This document shows positions 11,897 through 25,160 of a stretch of 64,000 bases of DNA, one piece after another. The notes beneath the pieces were generated by a model. That model worked only from the letters and a program-made list of their open reading frames with translations. It searched no databases and had not been told where the DNA came from. Position numbers and translations under genes: made by a program. Source of the DNA: Sordaria brevicollis (Eukaryota > Ascomycota > Sordariomycetes > Sordariales > Sordariaceae). Location: assembly GCA_033439795.1 (NCBI GenBank), contig JAUTDP010000006.1, forward strand, positions 3,286,001-3,350,000, read 5' to 3'. Numbering within the stretch: the stretch's first letter is position 1; each line of letters begins with the position of its first letter.

Positions 11897-14800
11897 GCTA
11901 GTTACTAGAATACCGTGTGTATATCGCAGCCCAATTTCGTCGTCGTCGTATACCTTGTTAGTAATAGTTAATATATTATATAATTAAATAAAGCTATCGC
12001 GAAGCCTTATTTACTATTGCGCAACGTTTTTGCAGCGGTTTCTTATCGTCGTTATTATTATTTAAGCGAATATTTTCGAATTTATTATATTATATTCCTA
12101 GATTTTTTCTTACCCGGCTATCCTAAATTGCGCGTATACGCCCGCCTAAGTAAATAAACTTCAGATTCCTAATAAAGCCGACTTTAATAATATTGTACTA
12201 ATAGTATTTTATTAGAATTATTAGTAAAAATAGCCTCTATTCCGGTTCGAGTAATTACCCTAAATTGGGCTACCGCGGTATTCGAGGAGTTATAATCCTT
12301 TTCGATCTATTATAGCCACCGCGAATAAAAATAATACGAATTGAAACGTTCGAAAATATAATTATTATAATCCTTTAATAAGCGTATTACCCGTTAGCGG
12401 TCGCTATTACTAGCCCTAGCCCCTCCCCTTTAATTATTTAGCCTTTATAATAATAGGGTTGTTGCTTTCGAAGCGTTATAAAATTATTATATAGAATAAG
12501 GTTTTATAGTTTTATTAATAAGTAATTCGAAGAGTACGAAGAGTAGGGAGGAGAGTATTATTATACGGGTTAATTACCGCTATATATATAGCGGGATATA
12601 TAAAATTAATAGTTATAATACTTATAATATTAATATTAAAAAATTCGATTATTTATATTAAATAAAGGTCGTATTGAAGAAAAAAGAGGGTAGTAAATAA
12701 TTTACTAAAGAAATTAATAGTATATATAATTACCCCTTCGACGTTAATAACTTTATTAGTAATATAGTATATTAGAAATAAATTCGACGGAATTATAAAG
12801 AAGTAATTAAAACCGCTATCGAAAAATTATTAATATATATTAAAATAAGCTTTCGTTAAATTACCTATTATTTAAGTAGTATTTTCGATAATAACGAAAG
12901 TATTTTTATACTTCTAGTTATTAGTAATAATAACCTATTAATCGAATTTTGTAGTTTTCGAATCTTTATTACGCTAAAGGAGGTAATTAATATTTAATAG
13001 GATATTCGACGGGTAAAATATAATCTATATACTTCGATTAAAATATTCGTCGATTTATTAGAATAATATAAAATCAATTATAGTATTAAATATTTCGTCG
13101 AATATAACGAGAGTGGGAGGGTTATTCGAATCTTTTAAACCTTTGAGTAGTACTTTAAAATATAGAAGAAAAATCCCTATATTCTATTAATCGATAATAC
13201 GTATAAAGTAAATAAAATTAATACTTTTCTATTATTATATAAATAAATTTATTTATACTTTAATTCTTATTATTATACGGATAAATCTATTTGCATTATA
13301 GGGGGTCGATTTAAATTCCCCCTTTTTTTTTTCTTCGTCTATTTTTTGATATTATAACTAATACTAATTTTATATTTAACTAAATTAATTAATTTAACCT
13401 CCCCCTCCTTAATATTATTAATATCAATATATTAAGTAAAAATTTTAATATAGCGTTTAATCTTTTTAGTAGAGAGAGAAAGGAGGATTTCGAATAGTAG
13501 TTTAATTATTTAAAGAAACTTTAAATAGATTATAAAATTTTAGACCCGTCGGTTTTAATTAATAATTTTAATAAGGGATTTAAAAAAACCGCTATCGCTA
13601 CCTATTTAAACGTGCCTTATTAATTATATATATAATATATTATGAAAAATATAAATTATTATATTAAAAAGAAATAGATTTAATTAAATAGTATTAAATT
13701 AGCCCTGAACGATAATATATTAATTCCCCCGCTAACGGTTCGGGATTTAAATAGTTATAGCCCCGACCCGCTATTATATTAAAGGTTAATTATAGTAATT
13801 AATAAAAATATTAACGTCGATGAATATATTAATAATAACTTTAAAGAGGATAACCCAAAAGAGTTTAATGACGCTGCCGCCGCTAATTAATTTATATAAT
13901 AATTTAATAATAGTTAAAGAGCTCGCTAAGCGGTTAAAGAGCTACTAATTAATGCCCCTATTCTACGAACCCGTAAAATCCCCCGGTATAATTTAATTTA
14001 TCGATTCTATACCGATATTTATAAGGACTTTTTAAAAGTATAGAAATAAGTAATTTATATAAAGGATGAGGATTATTTTAAGAGGGTATAATAATTATTA
14101 TATAACGAATTTAGGAGATAAATTAGTAAGAAAAAATCCCTTATGAAAAATAATATACCTTTTTCGCTAATTATTTTTTTTCTTAACGTTATTAATATAT
14201 TTATATAAATATTATTTACTATAAATTAAAAAATTTAATAATTATATAATATCTAAATTTCGAAATTATAGTATTAAAATTATTAGTAAAGTAAAATCCG
14301 CCTACAAAATTATTAAACGTTTATTTGAAAATTAATTATCTTCGTTAAATTAATTTTATAAGTATATACGAAACTCCTACTATTCTTAAAGGAGGGAGTA
14401 TAATATTAAGTATACGATTATATAGTAATTTATTATATTAAAGTATAAAAAGGTTAATATATTTAATAATCTATTATTAAAAGTAAATTTTTTATAATTT
14501 ATTATTATTATATAAATAAATCTATTTATATATTCTATAAAAGTTTGGTTTATTAATTTCCTTTTTTTTTCTTACTTATAAATTCTACTATATACTTTAA
14601 AACTCCTATACTATTAATACCGCTACGCTTATAACGATTAATTCGACCGCCTATTTTAGGATATATATACCTCTTATAAAGGGGAATTTACGAAATAATA
14701 TAATTTACTATATAAATATTTTATTTTAAAATTATTATAGATAAATCCCCCTTACGCCCTTCTTATAAAGGATATCGATACCTATTAGTAATTAATTATA

Positions 14801-16022
14801 AATAGAGGCTTTAATTCGATAATAGAAATTAAACGGCGGGCTTATAATATAAAGAATCCTATTCCCTTATTTAATCGTTAACGTAAAATAATAATCCCCG
14901 ATTTAGATTTTATAATATATATACGTAAATTATCGGGTTATAACTTTATAAATTTAAATACTTATAAATTATATATATTAGAAAGTAATTACTATACCCG
15001 CTCTACCGCTACTATACTTATTAATTACGACTATTATAATAATATTTATATACTTTTTTATAACGAAAATAGTATTAGCCCCCCTAGAATAACGCTTTAT
15101 AATATAAGAGGTAAGGCGCTAATTACCTAAACCTCTATTTAAATACGCAATAATTACGGTCGTAATCGCGGTAGAGGTAAAGGTAATAAGGGAGGTAGGG
15201 CGGCTATATAAGAGCTTTAATAATTTAATAGCGTAATTTTTAATAACTTCCCGCTAAAGGATTAGGCGGCTCTATTCGCAATATTAGAGGCTAATTATAA
15301 TACCTCCCAATTAATTAAGGCGTTAATTATACTAATATTAATTATTATAGCGCCGCCGCTATTAATAATATTAATTATTATAATTATTATAACGCTATTT
15401 TTAATATTATAGTAAGTAATATTAATATAAATAGCGCCGCAAATATTAACCTCTCCTATACCTTCTTTCTATAAAGCTTTAATTCCTTCCTAAAAAATTG
15501 GGGCACCTTCTCTTTTTCCCTCTCTTTACCCGTAGTAATTTTTTCCCTAATAATTTAGTTATAGGGTATTAACAATTATTAAGCAATTGCCCTAATACTA
15601 TAATAGCCCGCTTCCTTTTAATTAATAATAAAGAAGGCAATAAATTATAATACTACTTCTATTATTAATAGCGCCCTTTAAATAATATTTTTATAATAGG
15701 TATTATAATTAAAGTAAGCTATTTAAGGGGTTTTACGCTAATTAATATTCTAGTTAATATGTTAAGTATAAGTACAGGTATTAAAATTAGGGTAAGTATA
15801 TATACTCTAAGCCGCTAATATAACCGCTAGTATAGCCGCTAATATAGCCGCTAATATAATAGTAAAGCGTTTAATTAAATTGGTAGGAACTATATCGATT
15901 ACTTTAGTAAATAAATAATTGAGTATTTTACGGTCTTTGAATAACTTTACGTAAAAGAGTGATATGGATTTAGTAGTATATACTATAAGTACTATAATAG
16001 GCATTACGCTGGTGCGTGCGTT

Positions 16023-16113
16023 GTGGCTGGCGCAGTTTACTCAGTAGTAAAAGTGGGTTACCGTATGTGCGCAGAAATTTTACCGTATGTGTGCAGCTTT
16101 TTCGGGCAGTGCC
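16023..16113 (-). repeat. Right terminal inverted repeat of the MULE
   Basis: Reverse complement partner of 11806-11896. Most differences between the two copies are C/T or A/G transitions, as RIP would leave, with a few transversions near the outer end and at the inner edge. A short frame that appears coding on both copies (VKVGYRM, ILPY) is simply the shared repeat and is not a protein gene. Confidence 0.85.
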
Positions 16114-17446
16114 TTGCTTGCCCTGATGCCCTGTTTTCAGGGTTCTTGTATTTTGGTTGGTTGCCCGGTTACCGCAGCGACGGAGTGCTGGGCGACGCTG
16201 GGAAGATGGGACGAATTGCGTCGAGGAGTTGAGGAGGGGGTGAAGAGCGAGTGAAGAGAGATGTTCAATTCACGGTCGCAAAAATATGAGGAGCTGAGGA
16301 TATCTGACAGCTTCAGAATCGACATCTTCAACCGTCAACACCTTCACTCGCAAGAACCAGGAACGGAAAAGAAAACAAGCTGAGCAGCAGCACCCCTCTC
16401 CAACCGGTGCTACCCCTGTCCATCAACAACGTCTCCCCACTGGACCGCACTGGACAGGAATCATTGGTAGCCAATAGCGGTCGCATTTTCTCCAGCCATT
16501 TTCTCCATTCCTACCTATCCAAGCAGTACCAATAGCCATTGACAAGCATCCGCCTGCCCAACCCGACCGACCGACCTCCTTCTGCTCTGGGCATCTCCAT
16601 TGGCGCGCGCCGCTTTCTCCAGCTTCCTTCAACGAGACGACCCGCGATTGCGAGTGAGCCCAGCCACCGAATTGTGGATTTTTCTGTTTGGGAGTTGCTT
16701 GTTGCTTGTTGCTCCCTCCGCGCCGCCGTTGCCTGTCTTCCTGGTCCAACAAATTCATGGGCTAGAATTGCGCAACACGAATTACGGGAGTACGACAAGA
16801 AACGATTTCACCGCATTTCAACTAAAAGGGAAAAAAAAAGGGTCCGTTTCCACATTGTGTTCTTTGCGACGAACGAAAATACCCCTTGACGACTCGACTT
16901 CACACCGCGTGTCCAGTCCAGTCCAGTCCAGTCCCCGGAAAAGGTCAGTTACAGCCGAGTATTGTACTTAGCCCCACGATGTACGAACCAGAACCCCCGT
17001 TTCCTCAGTGGAGGAATGCGGGAGAAGTGGAGGACGATGCCCTGGGGCTGTGGTCACGGTGACGGTCCGACACCCGCGATCGATCTAGTGCTAACTGACG
17101 CGCAGTAGTTCTCGTTCTCCAGTCAGGAACATTTCTGAAGGAAACTGTCACTTCACCGCATTGCTTCGTGTTCAATCATCACGTCAGTCAGTCAGTCAGT
17201 CAGGTACCAGAGTCAATCGATCGTACTATCAGCCAGAAACGACGACCAAGGAGAGGGGCCGCGTCCCTTAACGAATTCTCCAGCGTCTTGTCGTCGGTCC
17301 GTCAGTGACATAGTGGTTGTATACCTACACCCACTCCGCTACGGCTACTCACCCACAAAAGTCAGAAGAAAGGTCCATTTGTATCCATCGAATCGAGATC
17401 CAGGACAAAAGGAGACCCAACAAGTCTCACGCCATCACCCGACACA
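16114..17446. other. Promoter and leader region of chitin synthase
   Basis: No gene recognised. There is a (CCAGT)5 run at about 16911-16935 and a (GTCA)5 run at about 17185-17204. The tract from 17040 to 17446 is GC-balanced and probably contains the leader of the chitin synthase. Base composition returns to normal immediately outside the transposon end. Confidence 0.5.
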
Positions 17447-20400
17447 ATGGCCGGGTATGGTCACAGCACCGGCGCCGGCGGCTTCGGCAGCGGCAGCGGG
17501 AGCGGATCCGGTACCGGTACCGGCAGCAGCAGCAGCAACATCCACTCCTCATCATTACGTCCGCCAGACCCTCAGTACATGCTCCCTCAGTACGACGAAG
17601 CCGACGACCCAGATGCCGATGCCACACCAACAGCCGGACAGGGCATGCGCCTGTTGACGAACCTCGACAACAGCTCGTACATATCTGTATCAGAAGTCAC
17701 CAGCCAGAGTTCACGCATAGATAATGTCAGACCGTATGTCAAGCCCCTCTCATTGCCATCATCGTCGTCATTGCCCCTCCATACCAGCAGTACCAGTACC
17801 AGTACTTCTTCTTCTTCAAATTCCGAGACACCTTCCACACCACCTCCCACATCTACCCGAACCACAAGTCCTCATCATCCCTTCCATTCCATCGCAAGTC
17901 CCCAAACAAAACAAACCTCAAGTCAACATCAAGATGATGTGGTGGTGGTCCCTCCCAAGAGAAAATATGCCCCTTCCCCTACCCTTACTGCTCTCTCCTT
18001 GTCAGTACCAAGCGAGGGACTACCGGAAGGAAATCAAGAAGAAGACGACGAAAGAAAGAGACCCCCGGCTTTGGAGGCGCCTCCGTCACGAAAGAAGTTG
18101 GAAGCACCCACGTCACCAAAGAAGTTGGAAGTACCACCACCAAAGCAGCAGCAAACAGAAGAGATCGAGGTCACCGAAGTCGACGAAGACGATATGGGAA
18201 AGGCCGTCAAGTTTGCGCCTGCGCCAGAAATCCTGGGGAGCGATGACCCTCAGATCGTACCTCACTATCCCCCGCCTTATAGTCCGTATCGAGCGGAGGC
18301 GCAGGATCCGTTTCTTGTGGGAGGGCAGCAGCAGCAGCAGCAAGCAGAAGAAGGACAACAACAAGGAGGAAGTGGGCTACGCGGGGGAGGAAAGTTGCAG
18401 AAGAGAAAGTGGCTGGGTCAAGTGAAGCCTCTTCGACTATCTGCGCCTCCACCTGCACCTGCTCTGGCCTTGCCGACAATTCCGGAGGGGACATCCCCGC
18501 GACGAGCGTCGCTTCGTGAGGCGCGCAAGAAGACGCAGCAGCAGCAGCAGCAGCAGCATCAGCAGCGGCCAGTGATCAGACAGCGGCTCAGCAATATTCT
18601 TGAGGAAGTGCAGGCGGATCGAACAACACTTACACCACCACCCTCTGTTCATCTTGGATCATCACCAAAATCAACAAAGACAGCAGCAAGCTCACAAAGT
18701 TCTTCTCCAACTCGCAGCAGCCGGTTACGACGAGCCTATGAACCCTCGATAGACGCCCGCACCTACGAACCATCATTAGATACCCGAACATACGAACCCT
18801 CGATTAGCGATCGACGACACATGTACGAGCCATCTATTGACGAGCGATCATCGATTATGGATCCTCCACGCATTCCACCACCCGACGGCGGATCATACGT
18901 TTCTTCCTATATGGGCACCGAGAGCATGGTTTCGGGACATGGACGGCCATGGAGTCCAGTATCAACAGCCGATTATCGAGTCCCACCACAAGGACGGTAC
19001 GAGCCTTCAGAGATTGATGGTCATCCGAGGCCAGGGACACCTTCGAGTTATGGAAACGCGAGACGACCACTCCCCGCGGCACCAGCGCCTATGCAGTATA
19101 ACAGCCCCAGTCGCGCAACGAGCCATCATCCTCGAGGGTATCATGGAGCAGGAGGATATGCGGACGACGTAACAGTTAGCATGGGACCGGATGACGACAG
19201 GACAGATATCTTTGGGCCCGAAACCGACCTCAGCGAGTCCCGACATCTGAACGATTCTTATGGGTTCAGGTCATCACAGATTACACTGAGCGAAGATCCC
19301 CACGGCACTCACACCCACAACCGTTCGCGATACGACGACGAAGACGACGTCAGCACCACCTACTCTTCCAAGACAGGAAGCAGCAGCAGCAGCAGCGCCT
19401 CGGGCGGCATCGACAACAAATTCGCCGAACACGCCTACGGTCTTCCCATCCCCGAAGAAGGCAAACACGAGCGGCGCGGCGTCCGCCCACCGCAGATGTC
19501 TAGAAAGGAAGTGCAGCTCATCAACGGCGAGCTCGTCCTCGAGTGCAAGATCCCGACTATATTGTATTCGTTCCTGCCGCGACGCGACGAGGTCGAGTTT
19601 ACGCACATGCGCTACACGGCCGTGACGTGCGACCCGGATGACTTTGTGAGCAGGGGATACAAGCTGCGGCAAAATATCGGGCGGACTGCGAGGGAGACGG
19701 AGCTGTTTATTTGCGTTACGATGTACAACGAGGATGAGTACGGGTTTACGAGGACGATGCACGCCGTGATGAAGAATATTTCGCATTTTTGCTCGCGGAA
19801 CAAGTCCAGGACGTGGGGAGCGGATGGGTGGCAGAAGATTGTTGTCTGTGTGGTCTCGGATGGGCGGGAGAAAATTCATCCGAGGACGCTGGATGCGCTG
19901 GCGGCCATGGGGGTGTATCAGCATGGGATTGCGAAGAATTTCGTCAACCAGAAGGCGGTGCAGGCGCATGTGTACGAGTACACGACGCAGGTGTCGCTGG
20001 ATAGCGACCTCAAGTTCAAGGGCGCGGAAAAGGGGATCGTGCCCTGCCAGATGATTTTCTGTTTGAAGGAGAAGAACCAGAAGAAGCTGAATTCGCACAG
20101 GTGGTTCTTTAACGCGTTTGGGAAAGCGCTGAACCCGAATGTGTGTATCCTTTTGGATGTCGGGACAAGGCCAGGCAGTACGAGTCTGTATCACCTCTGG
20201 AAAGCCTTCGACACGGACTCCAACGTCGCGGGCGCCTGCGGAGAAATCAAGGCGATGAAGGGCCGGTTTGGCGGGAACTTGCTCAACCCTCTGGTGGCTA
20301 GTCAGAACTTTGAGTACAAGATGAGCAACATCCTGGATAAACCGCTCGAGTCGGTGTTTGGATACATCACCGTGTTACCGGGCGCCCTTTCGGCGTATCG

Positions 20401-21929
20401 GTTTCATGCGCTGCAGAATGATGAGACGACGGGCCATGGACCGCTGAGTCAGTATTTCAAGGGCGAGACGCTCCATGGGCAGCATGCGGATGTTTTCACG
20501 GCCAATATGTACCTGGCGGAGGACAGGATTTTGTGTTGGGAGCTGGTGGCGAAGAGGGGCGAGAGGTGGGTGTTGAAGTATGTGAAGGGGTGTACGGGGG
20601 AGACGGATGTTCCTGGTGGGTCACAGAGAAAGCCCCTTTTGTGAGTGAGAAGATGCTAACAAGAAAACAGACACCGTCCCGGAATTCGTTTCTCAGAGAC
20701 GTCGCTGGCTCAACGGCGCCTTCTTTGCCGCTGTCTACAGTCTCGTCCACTTCCGCCAGATTTGGAAAACCGACCACACCTTTATGCGCAAAGCTTTGTT
20801 GCATGTCGAATTCCTCTACCAACTCTTGCAGCTTCTCTTCACGTATTTTTCGCTGGCCAACTTTTACCTCGCCTTCTACTTCATCGCCGGCGGTCTTTCG
20901 GACCCCCACGTCGACCCCTTCAACTCGGACGGCCACGTCTCCCGCATCATCTTCAACATCCTCCGCTACGTCTGCGTCCTGCTAATCTGCACCCAATTCA
21001 TCATGTCCCTCGGCAACCGCCCCCAAGGCGCCAAACGGATGTATCTCGCCTCCATGATAATCTACGCCGTCATCATGGTCTACACCACCTTCGCCACCAT
21101 CTTCATCGTGGTCCGCCAAATCAAACCCAAGGACCCAGCCACCCATGCAGACGAAATCGAACTAGGCAACAACGTCTTCACCAACCTCATCGTCTCCGTC
21201 GCCTCCACTTTAGGTCTCTACTTCCTCATGTCCTTTTTGTATCTCGACCCCTGGCACATGTTCACCTCGGCCATCCAATACTTCATCCTCCTCCCATCCT
21301 ACATCTGCACCCTCCAGATCTACGCCTTCTGCAACACCCACGACGTAACCTGGGGAACAAAAGGCGATAACATAATGCGCACCGACCTAGGCGGGGCCAT
21401 CGGCAAGGGGTCCACGGTAGAACTCGAAATGCCGTCGGAACAGCTCGATATCGACAGCGGGTACGACGAAGCACTCCGCAACCTTCGCGATCGCGTCCTC
21501 GTCCCCCCTGTCCCCACCAGCGAAGAACAGCTACAGCAGGATTACTACAAATCTGTAAGAACGTACATGGTCGTGACGTGGATGGTCTGCAACGCTACCC
21601 TCGCCATGGCCGTCTCCGAGGCGTATGGGGATAGCGAGATTGGGGATAATTTTTACCTAAGGTTTATTCTTTGGGCGGTTGCGGGACTGGCGCTTTTTAG
21701 AGCGCTTGGGTCGACGACGTTTGCGGTTGTTAACTTGGTTAGTGCGTTGGTGGAGGGACGGGTGAGATTGTCACTGAAGGGGATGAGGGGGTGGAGGTGG
21801 GTTAAGGAGTGGTGGGCTGATAGGAAACTTGGTGGGGATGGGGGGATTGGGGGGATTGGGGGAGGGAATAAGATGAGGGGACGGTGGGAGGAGTTGGGGG
21901 AGAGGGCTAGGGGGGTTGTTAGGCGGTAG
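17447..21929 (+). CDS. Chitin synthase, class III-type, with long N-terminal extension
   Basis: Two exons (17447-20615 and 20671-21929) encode about 1475 residues. The intron 20616-20670 has a GTGGGT donor and CTAAC branch site, and its removal restores the conserved TDVPDTVPEF. The protein polymerises N-acetylglucosamine from UDP-GlcNAc into chitin at the plasma membrane. The catalytic core starts near residue 705 ([16 protein letters not shown]), carries [10 protein letters not shown] near 1023 and the QRRRW signature near 1064, and is followed by several transmembrane helices. The core most resembles class III enzymes (Aspergillus ChsB, Neurospora CHS-1), recalled from family knowledge; class I is the alternative. 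Those proteins are typically about 900 residues, so the first 690 residues are unusual. They are Ser/Pro/Gln-rich with poly-Gln runs and five YEPS motifs at about residues 430-525. The open frame is continuous, so the extension is probably real, but the start could lie at a later ATG. Confidence 0.88.
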
Positions 21930-23219
21930 TCTTTTCTCTCTCCTTCTCTGTTCTCGTGAGGGAAGGGGGGTTTTGTGCCTGTTGTGGGTTTTGTTCTGTT
22001 TATGGCTTGACCTGGATATCGCCCGGGCAAAGGTCTGTTTATTCTCAGCAAGCGTTGCAAAGAGCAGCGGGCGAGCTGCTTGTTATTTTTGTTGTGTTTT
22101 CTTTTCTACTTTCTTACGACCATCTCACGACGATTACGAGATATACAACGGACCTGGGAAAGGATTTGGTGGGTTGGCGGTTTGATGATTTCGCCTCGAG
22201 TAAAGAAAAGCTCGATGGGCTTATGTTAAAGTTGATGATACCACATATTGTTTGGGAAATAGGAATGATTAGGGAATACCAAAGGCTGGTTTGGTTGATA
22301 CAGGACACATCTTGTCTATATAGGAATGTTGATATTTACTGTTTTTCTACGTGCTTATCATACAAAACTATGGTCCTTCATCTATGAACACATGATACCT
22401 GCTGTTCTGGTCGTTGTTGTGGTTTTCTATAGAGCCATGGGGCTGTTTTTATGATACGTGCAGTCGAACGCCCTGATCCTGCATGTGATCTGGATCAGGA
22501 AATCTCATGCAGTGAGCGGTATATATGCAGTTCCAACACCTGTTCTTTGGTAGGTAGCGGCAGGGCGATTCACATCACCAAATTTTATGCAATAGACAGC
22601 GGTTATGCAGCATAAGGAGTACAATGTAGCTTTAGGGGTTTGGCTGTATGCTCTGGGTGTTTGCTTCCCTTGCAGAAACTCAAGGCAGGCTTCTTTCAAC
22701 ATTTACACTACAAATTCATGAACAAAGGATTGTCTACTGGTATTAGGAAAGACGTGAGTGAGTGCTTGGGAGGCTATCATCTCACTTTTCCTTATTGTAT
22801 TCTTTGAGTTCTTGATGCTGTCACATGCACCAGATCAACAGGGGTCCCTCTCACTGATAAGATAAGGCCCACTGTAACTCGATCACCACAGTGACGACAG
22901 CCCAAATCCAACTTTGTATTGTTTTCTTTCTCCGTGCATCTTCTCACCAATCTCAACACCAGGTTAGACTGTTTGCGCCAACCAGACTCTTTGCGCGTGA
23001 ACCGACTCGATAAGTTTCGCGCAATACCCAATTGAAGTCTGCCTGGTGGCGCGCACTTCAGCTTTGCTTCTTCGACCTTCTGTTTTGTTTTCGCTTTGTC
23101 GCAACCACCAAGGTCCTCGCCGGCGCAAATTGTCAACATCGACTCGCGATCTGATTTTTCTTTTTTAATTTTGTTTCACACTCGATACCACGCGCGATAC
23201 CCCGAGATACCCAACAAAC
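21930..23219. other. Intergenic region between chitin synthase and CHM7
   Basis: About 1.3 kb with no supported gene. It should contain the 3' end of the chitin synthase transcript and the promoter of CHM7. Open frames here are short, lack motifs and overlap on both strands. Confidence 0.5.
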
Positions 23220-24746
23220 ATGAGCAATCAACAATCGCTAGTCGACTACCTAGTCGAGCACGAACCCAGCTTCAGGAAGTACGTCTCCAGCCCCACGACC
23301 ATCTACACGTAAACACAACTAACCATGATCTGCAGAGCCCGTCTTCCAGCCCTCTACTCCGACTTCACAACCCTCCGCACTCTCAACCCCGACGGCTACC
23401 AAGCCAACATCTCCGCCTGGCGCTCCGCCCTCGCCCACCTCGCCCGCTCCGGCCTCGCGCCCGCCCCCAAGGGATCAACACCAAACCTCCTCGTCCTGAA
23501 CTCCGATGAATCCCTCCTCCGCGCTTTAGAGTCAAAGAAGTACGGCCGGCCATTAGCTCTAGGGACAGTGATTAGAGAAGCACTAGCCGCCAAAGACCTG
23601 ATGCCGCTTCACGACTTCCTCACCTCGCAGACAAGCATTTACTACAAACCGTGGCTTCCACTTCCCTCACCTTTGGGTATCGCGGGTGGTGTAGCAAACT
23701 GGGCTCTAAAACAACTTGGTGTCGCCGACTGGATCCGAGGAAACGGGTTACCAAAGGGCCAATACGTCGTCGTGGCCAACGTCGAAGAAGCAGGGAAACA
23801 ATTCGCCGCCACGACTGCTGACTCGGCCCTAACCGACTCTCGGTTCGAGCGCACCTGGTCCAAAGCGCATTTCCTCCAGACGTACAACGAGCAGGTGAAA
23901 CTCGACCAGGGCGCCGAAGCCAAGCTGCTGACATCCACCGACCTCGATGTGCTGTTGACATTCCTCTCCCGCGACAAAGACATCATCCTCTACGACGGGT
24001 CAACCTTTAAAATCAAAGCCCCCTCCGACTCCTCCCCCTCCGGTCAACAGCAAGTGGGGATCACAGCAGAAGACACAACAGTCGCCTCAATCAAAGAACT
24101 CATCTCCTCCCTCACGCACCAAACCCACCTTTTGGCATCCCGCATCTCCGACCTCGACAAAACCGCTCGCGCCGCCGTCGCCAACAAGAATAGGATAGCA
24201 GCCCTCGCGGCGCTAAAACAAAAGAAACTAACCGAGCAAACCCTCGAGGCGCGGTATACCTCCCTAACCCAGCTCGAAGCAGTGGCTGCCAAGATCCAGG
24301 AAGCTACCGACTCTGTTGCTATGATGAAGGTCATGGAAACCAGCAGCCGCGTGCTAGAGAGTCTGAACGAGCAGGTGGGCGGTGTGGAGAGGGTTGAGGA
24401 TCTCACGAGTAGGTTGAGGGAGCAGATGGCCGAGGTAGACGAAGTTAGCACCATCCTTGCTGAGGCGGGGACGAGTCAGGTGGTGGTGGATGAGGAGGAG
24501 GTTGATGAGGAGTTGGAAGCGATGTTGGAGGAGGAGACGGGGAAGAGGCAAAAGGAGAGGGAGAGGGAGGAGGAGAAGAGGGAGGAGGAGAGGCAGAGGG
24601 AACGGGAGCAGGAGAGGGAGGCCGAGGAGTTGAGGAGGAGGTTGGAGGCTATTGGGGGTGTGCCGATGGCGGAACCGGGAAGGACAGAAAGGGAAAGGGA
24701 GAGAGAGGTGGAGAGGTTGATGAAGGGTATGTCTATTGATGATTAA
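23220..24746 (+). CDS. CHM7: Chm7/CHMP7-like ESCRT-III family protein (Snf7 domain)
   Basis: Two exons (23220-23278 and 23336-24746) encode about 489 residues. The 57-base intron (GTACGT donor, CTAAC branch site, TGCAG acceptor) joins EPSFR to KARLPALYSDF. The N-terminal half is a globular winged-helix-like region. From about residue 265 the protein becomes a long charged helical Snf7-type segment (IKELISSLTHQTHLLASRI, NRIAALAALKQKKLTEQTLE). It ends in an acidic EEVDEELEAMLEEE stretch, which resembles a C-terminal regulatory segment of ESCRT-III proteins, and a run of Glu/Arg repeats. Yeast Chm7 (450 residues) acts at the nuclear envelope with inner-membrane LEM proteins in sealing holes and in quality control of nuclear pores. 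The family call rests on length, the two-part architecture and the Snf7-like helices. A generic Snf7-domain protein is the alternative. Confidence 0.75.
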
Positions 24747-24905
24747 GTGAACCCCTTTCCGAGAGTGGATGTAGGGTGGGATGAGAAGAGGGAAAGGAAG
24801 ATTATATACCATTTATGTTTTGTTAGCAATGCTGATTTTTTTTTTTTCTGGTAGGTTAATCACAACCGTTATACCCACTTGTTTACACAATTGGTTTTCA
24901 CGACT

Positions 24906-25160
24906 GTTACGACTTACGATTGTTCTCGGTATTAGGTACCTACCTACCATCAGTCTTGGTTTCGAAGTTGACGGATGGGATGCTACTGTTACGACGACCT
25001 ACGATTCTTGACAATACTGGATACCTGCCGTCCGTCTTGGTTCAACGATGATGGGATACAACTGTTACGACTTACGATTGTTATGATACGAAGTTGGACA
25101 CTGGTTTGGGTTTTCCAAATGTGGACTCTTGTTACGACTTAGACTTACGACTTTTACAAA
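24906..25160 (+). repeat. Degenerate minisatellite (GTTACGACTTACGA)
   Basis: Four copies of GTTACGACTTACGATTGTT or close variants start at about 24906, 24988, 25064 and 25131, spaced 67-82 bases apart. The segments between them are also similar (for example CGTCTTGGTT followed by GATGGGAT), so this is a decayed tandem repeat with a unit of about 78 bases. It lies in the spacer between the convergent CHM7 and O-methyltransferase genes. Confidence 0.6.

Larger units (their letters stand above)
11806..16113. mobile_element. RIP-mutated DNA transposon, Mutator-like (MULE)
   Basis: The element is about 4.3 kb and is bounded by inverted repeats of 91 bases each. Between them the DNA is extremely AT-rich with stops in every frame, the expected result of RIP. 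On the + strand the ghost of a transposase can still be read. At 13185-13217 it reads LLIDNTYKVNK, matching the block around the first catalytic Asp of MULE transposases, and a basic Gly/Arg-rich stretch occurs near 15140-15200. Long inverted repeats agree with this superfamily. I could not find a convincing 9-base target duplication at the ends. No intact coding sequence remains, so the element cannot move by itself. Confidence 0.7.

Noticed and set aside
15807..16004. Small open frame with Ala-Ile-Leu repeats near the right end of the MULE
   Set aside because: It is a short AT-rich tandem repeat (TATAGCCGCTAA units) in mutated transposon DNA.
17180..17205. (GTCA)n tract considered as a CRISPR-like or regulatory array
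   Set aside because: It is a simple microsatellite without spacers; CRISPR arrays are not expected in a fungal nuclear genome.
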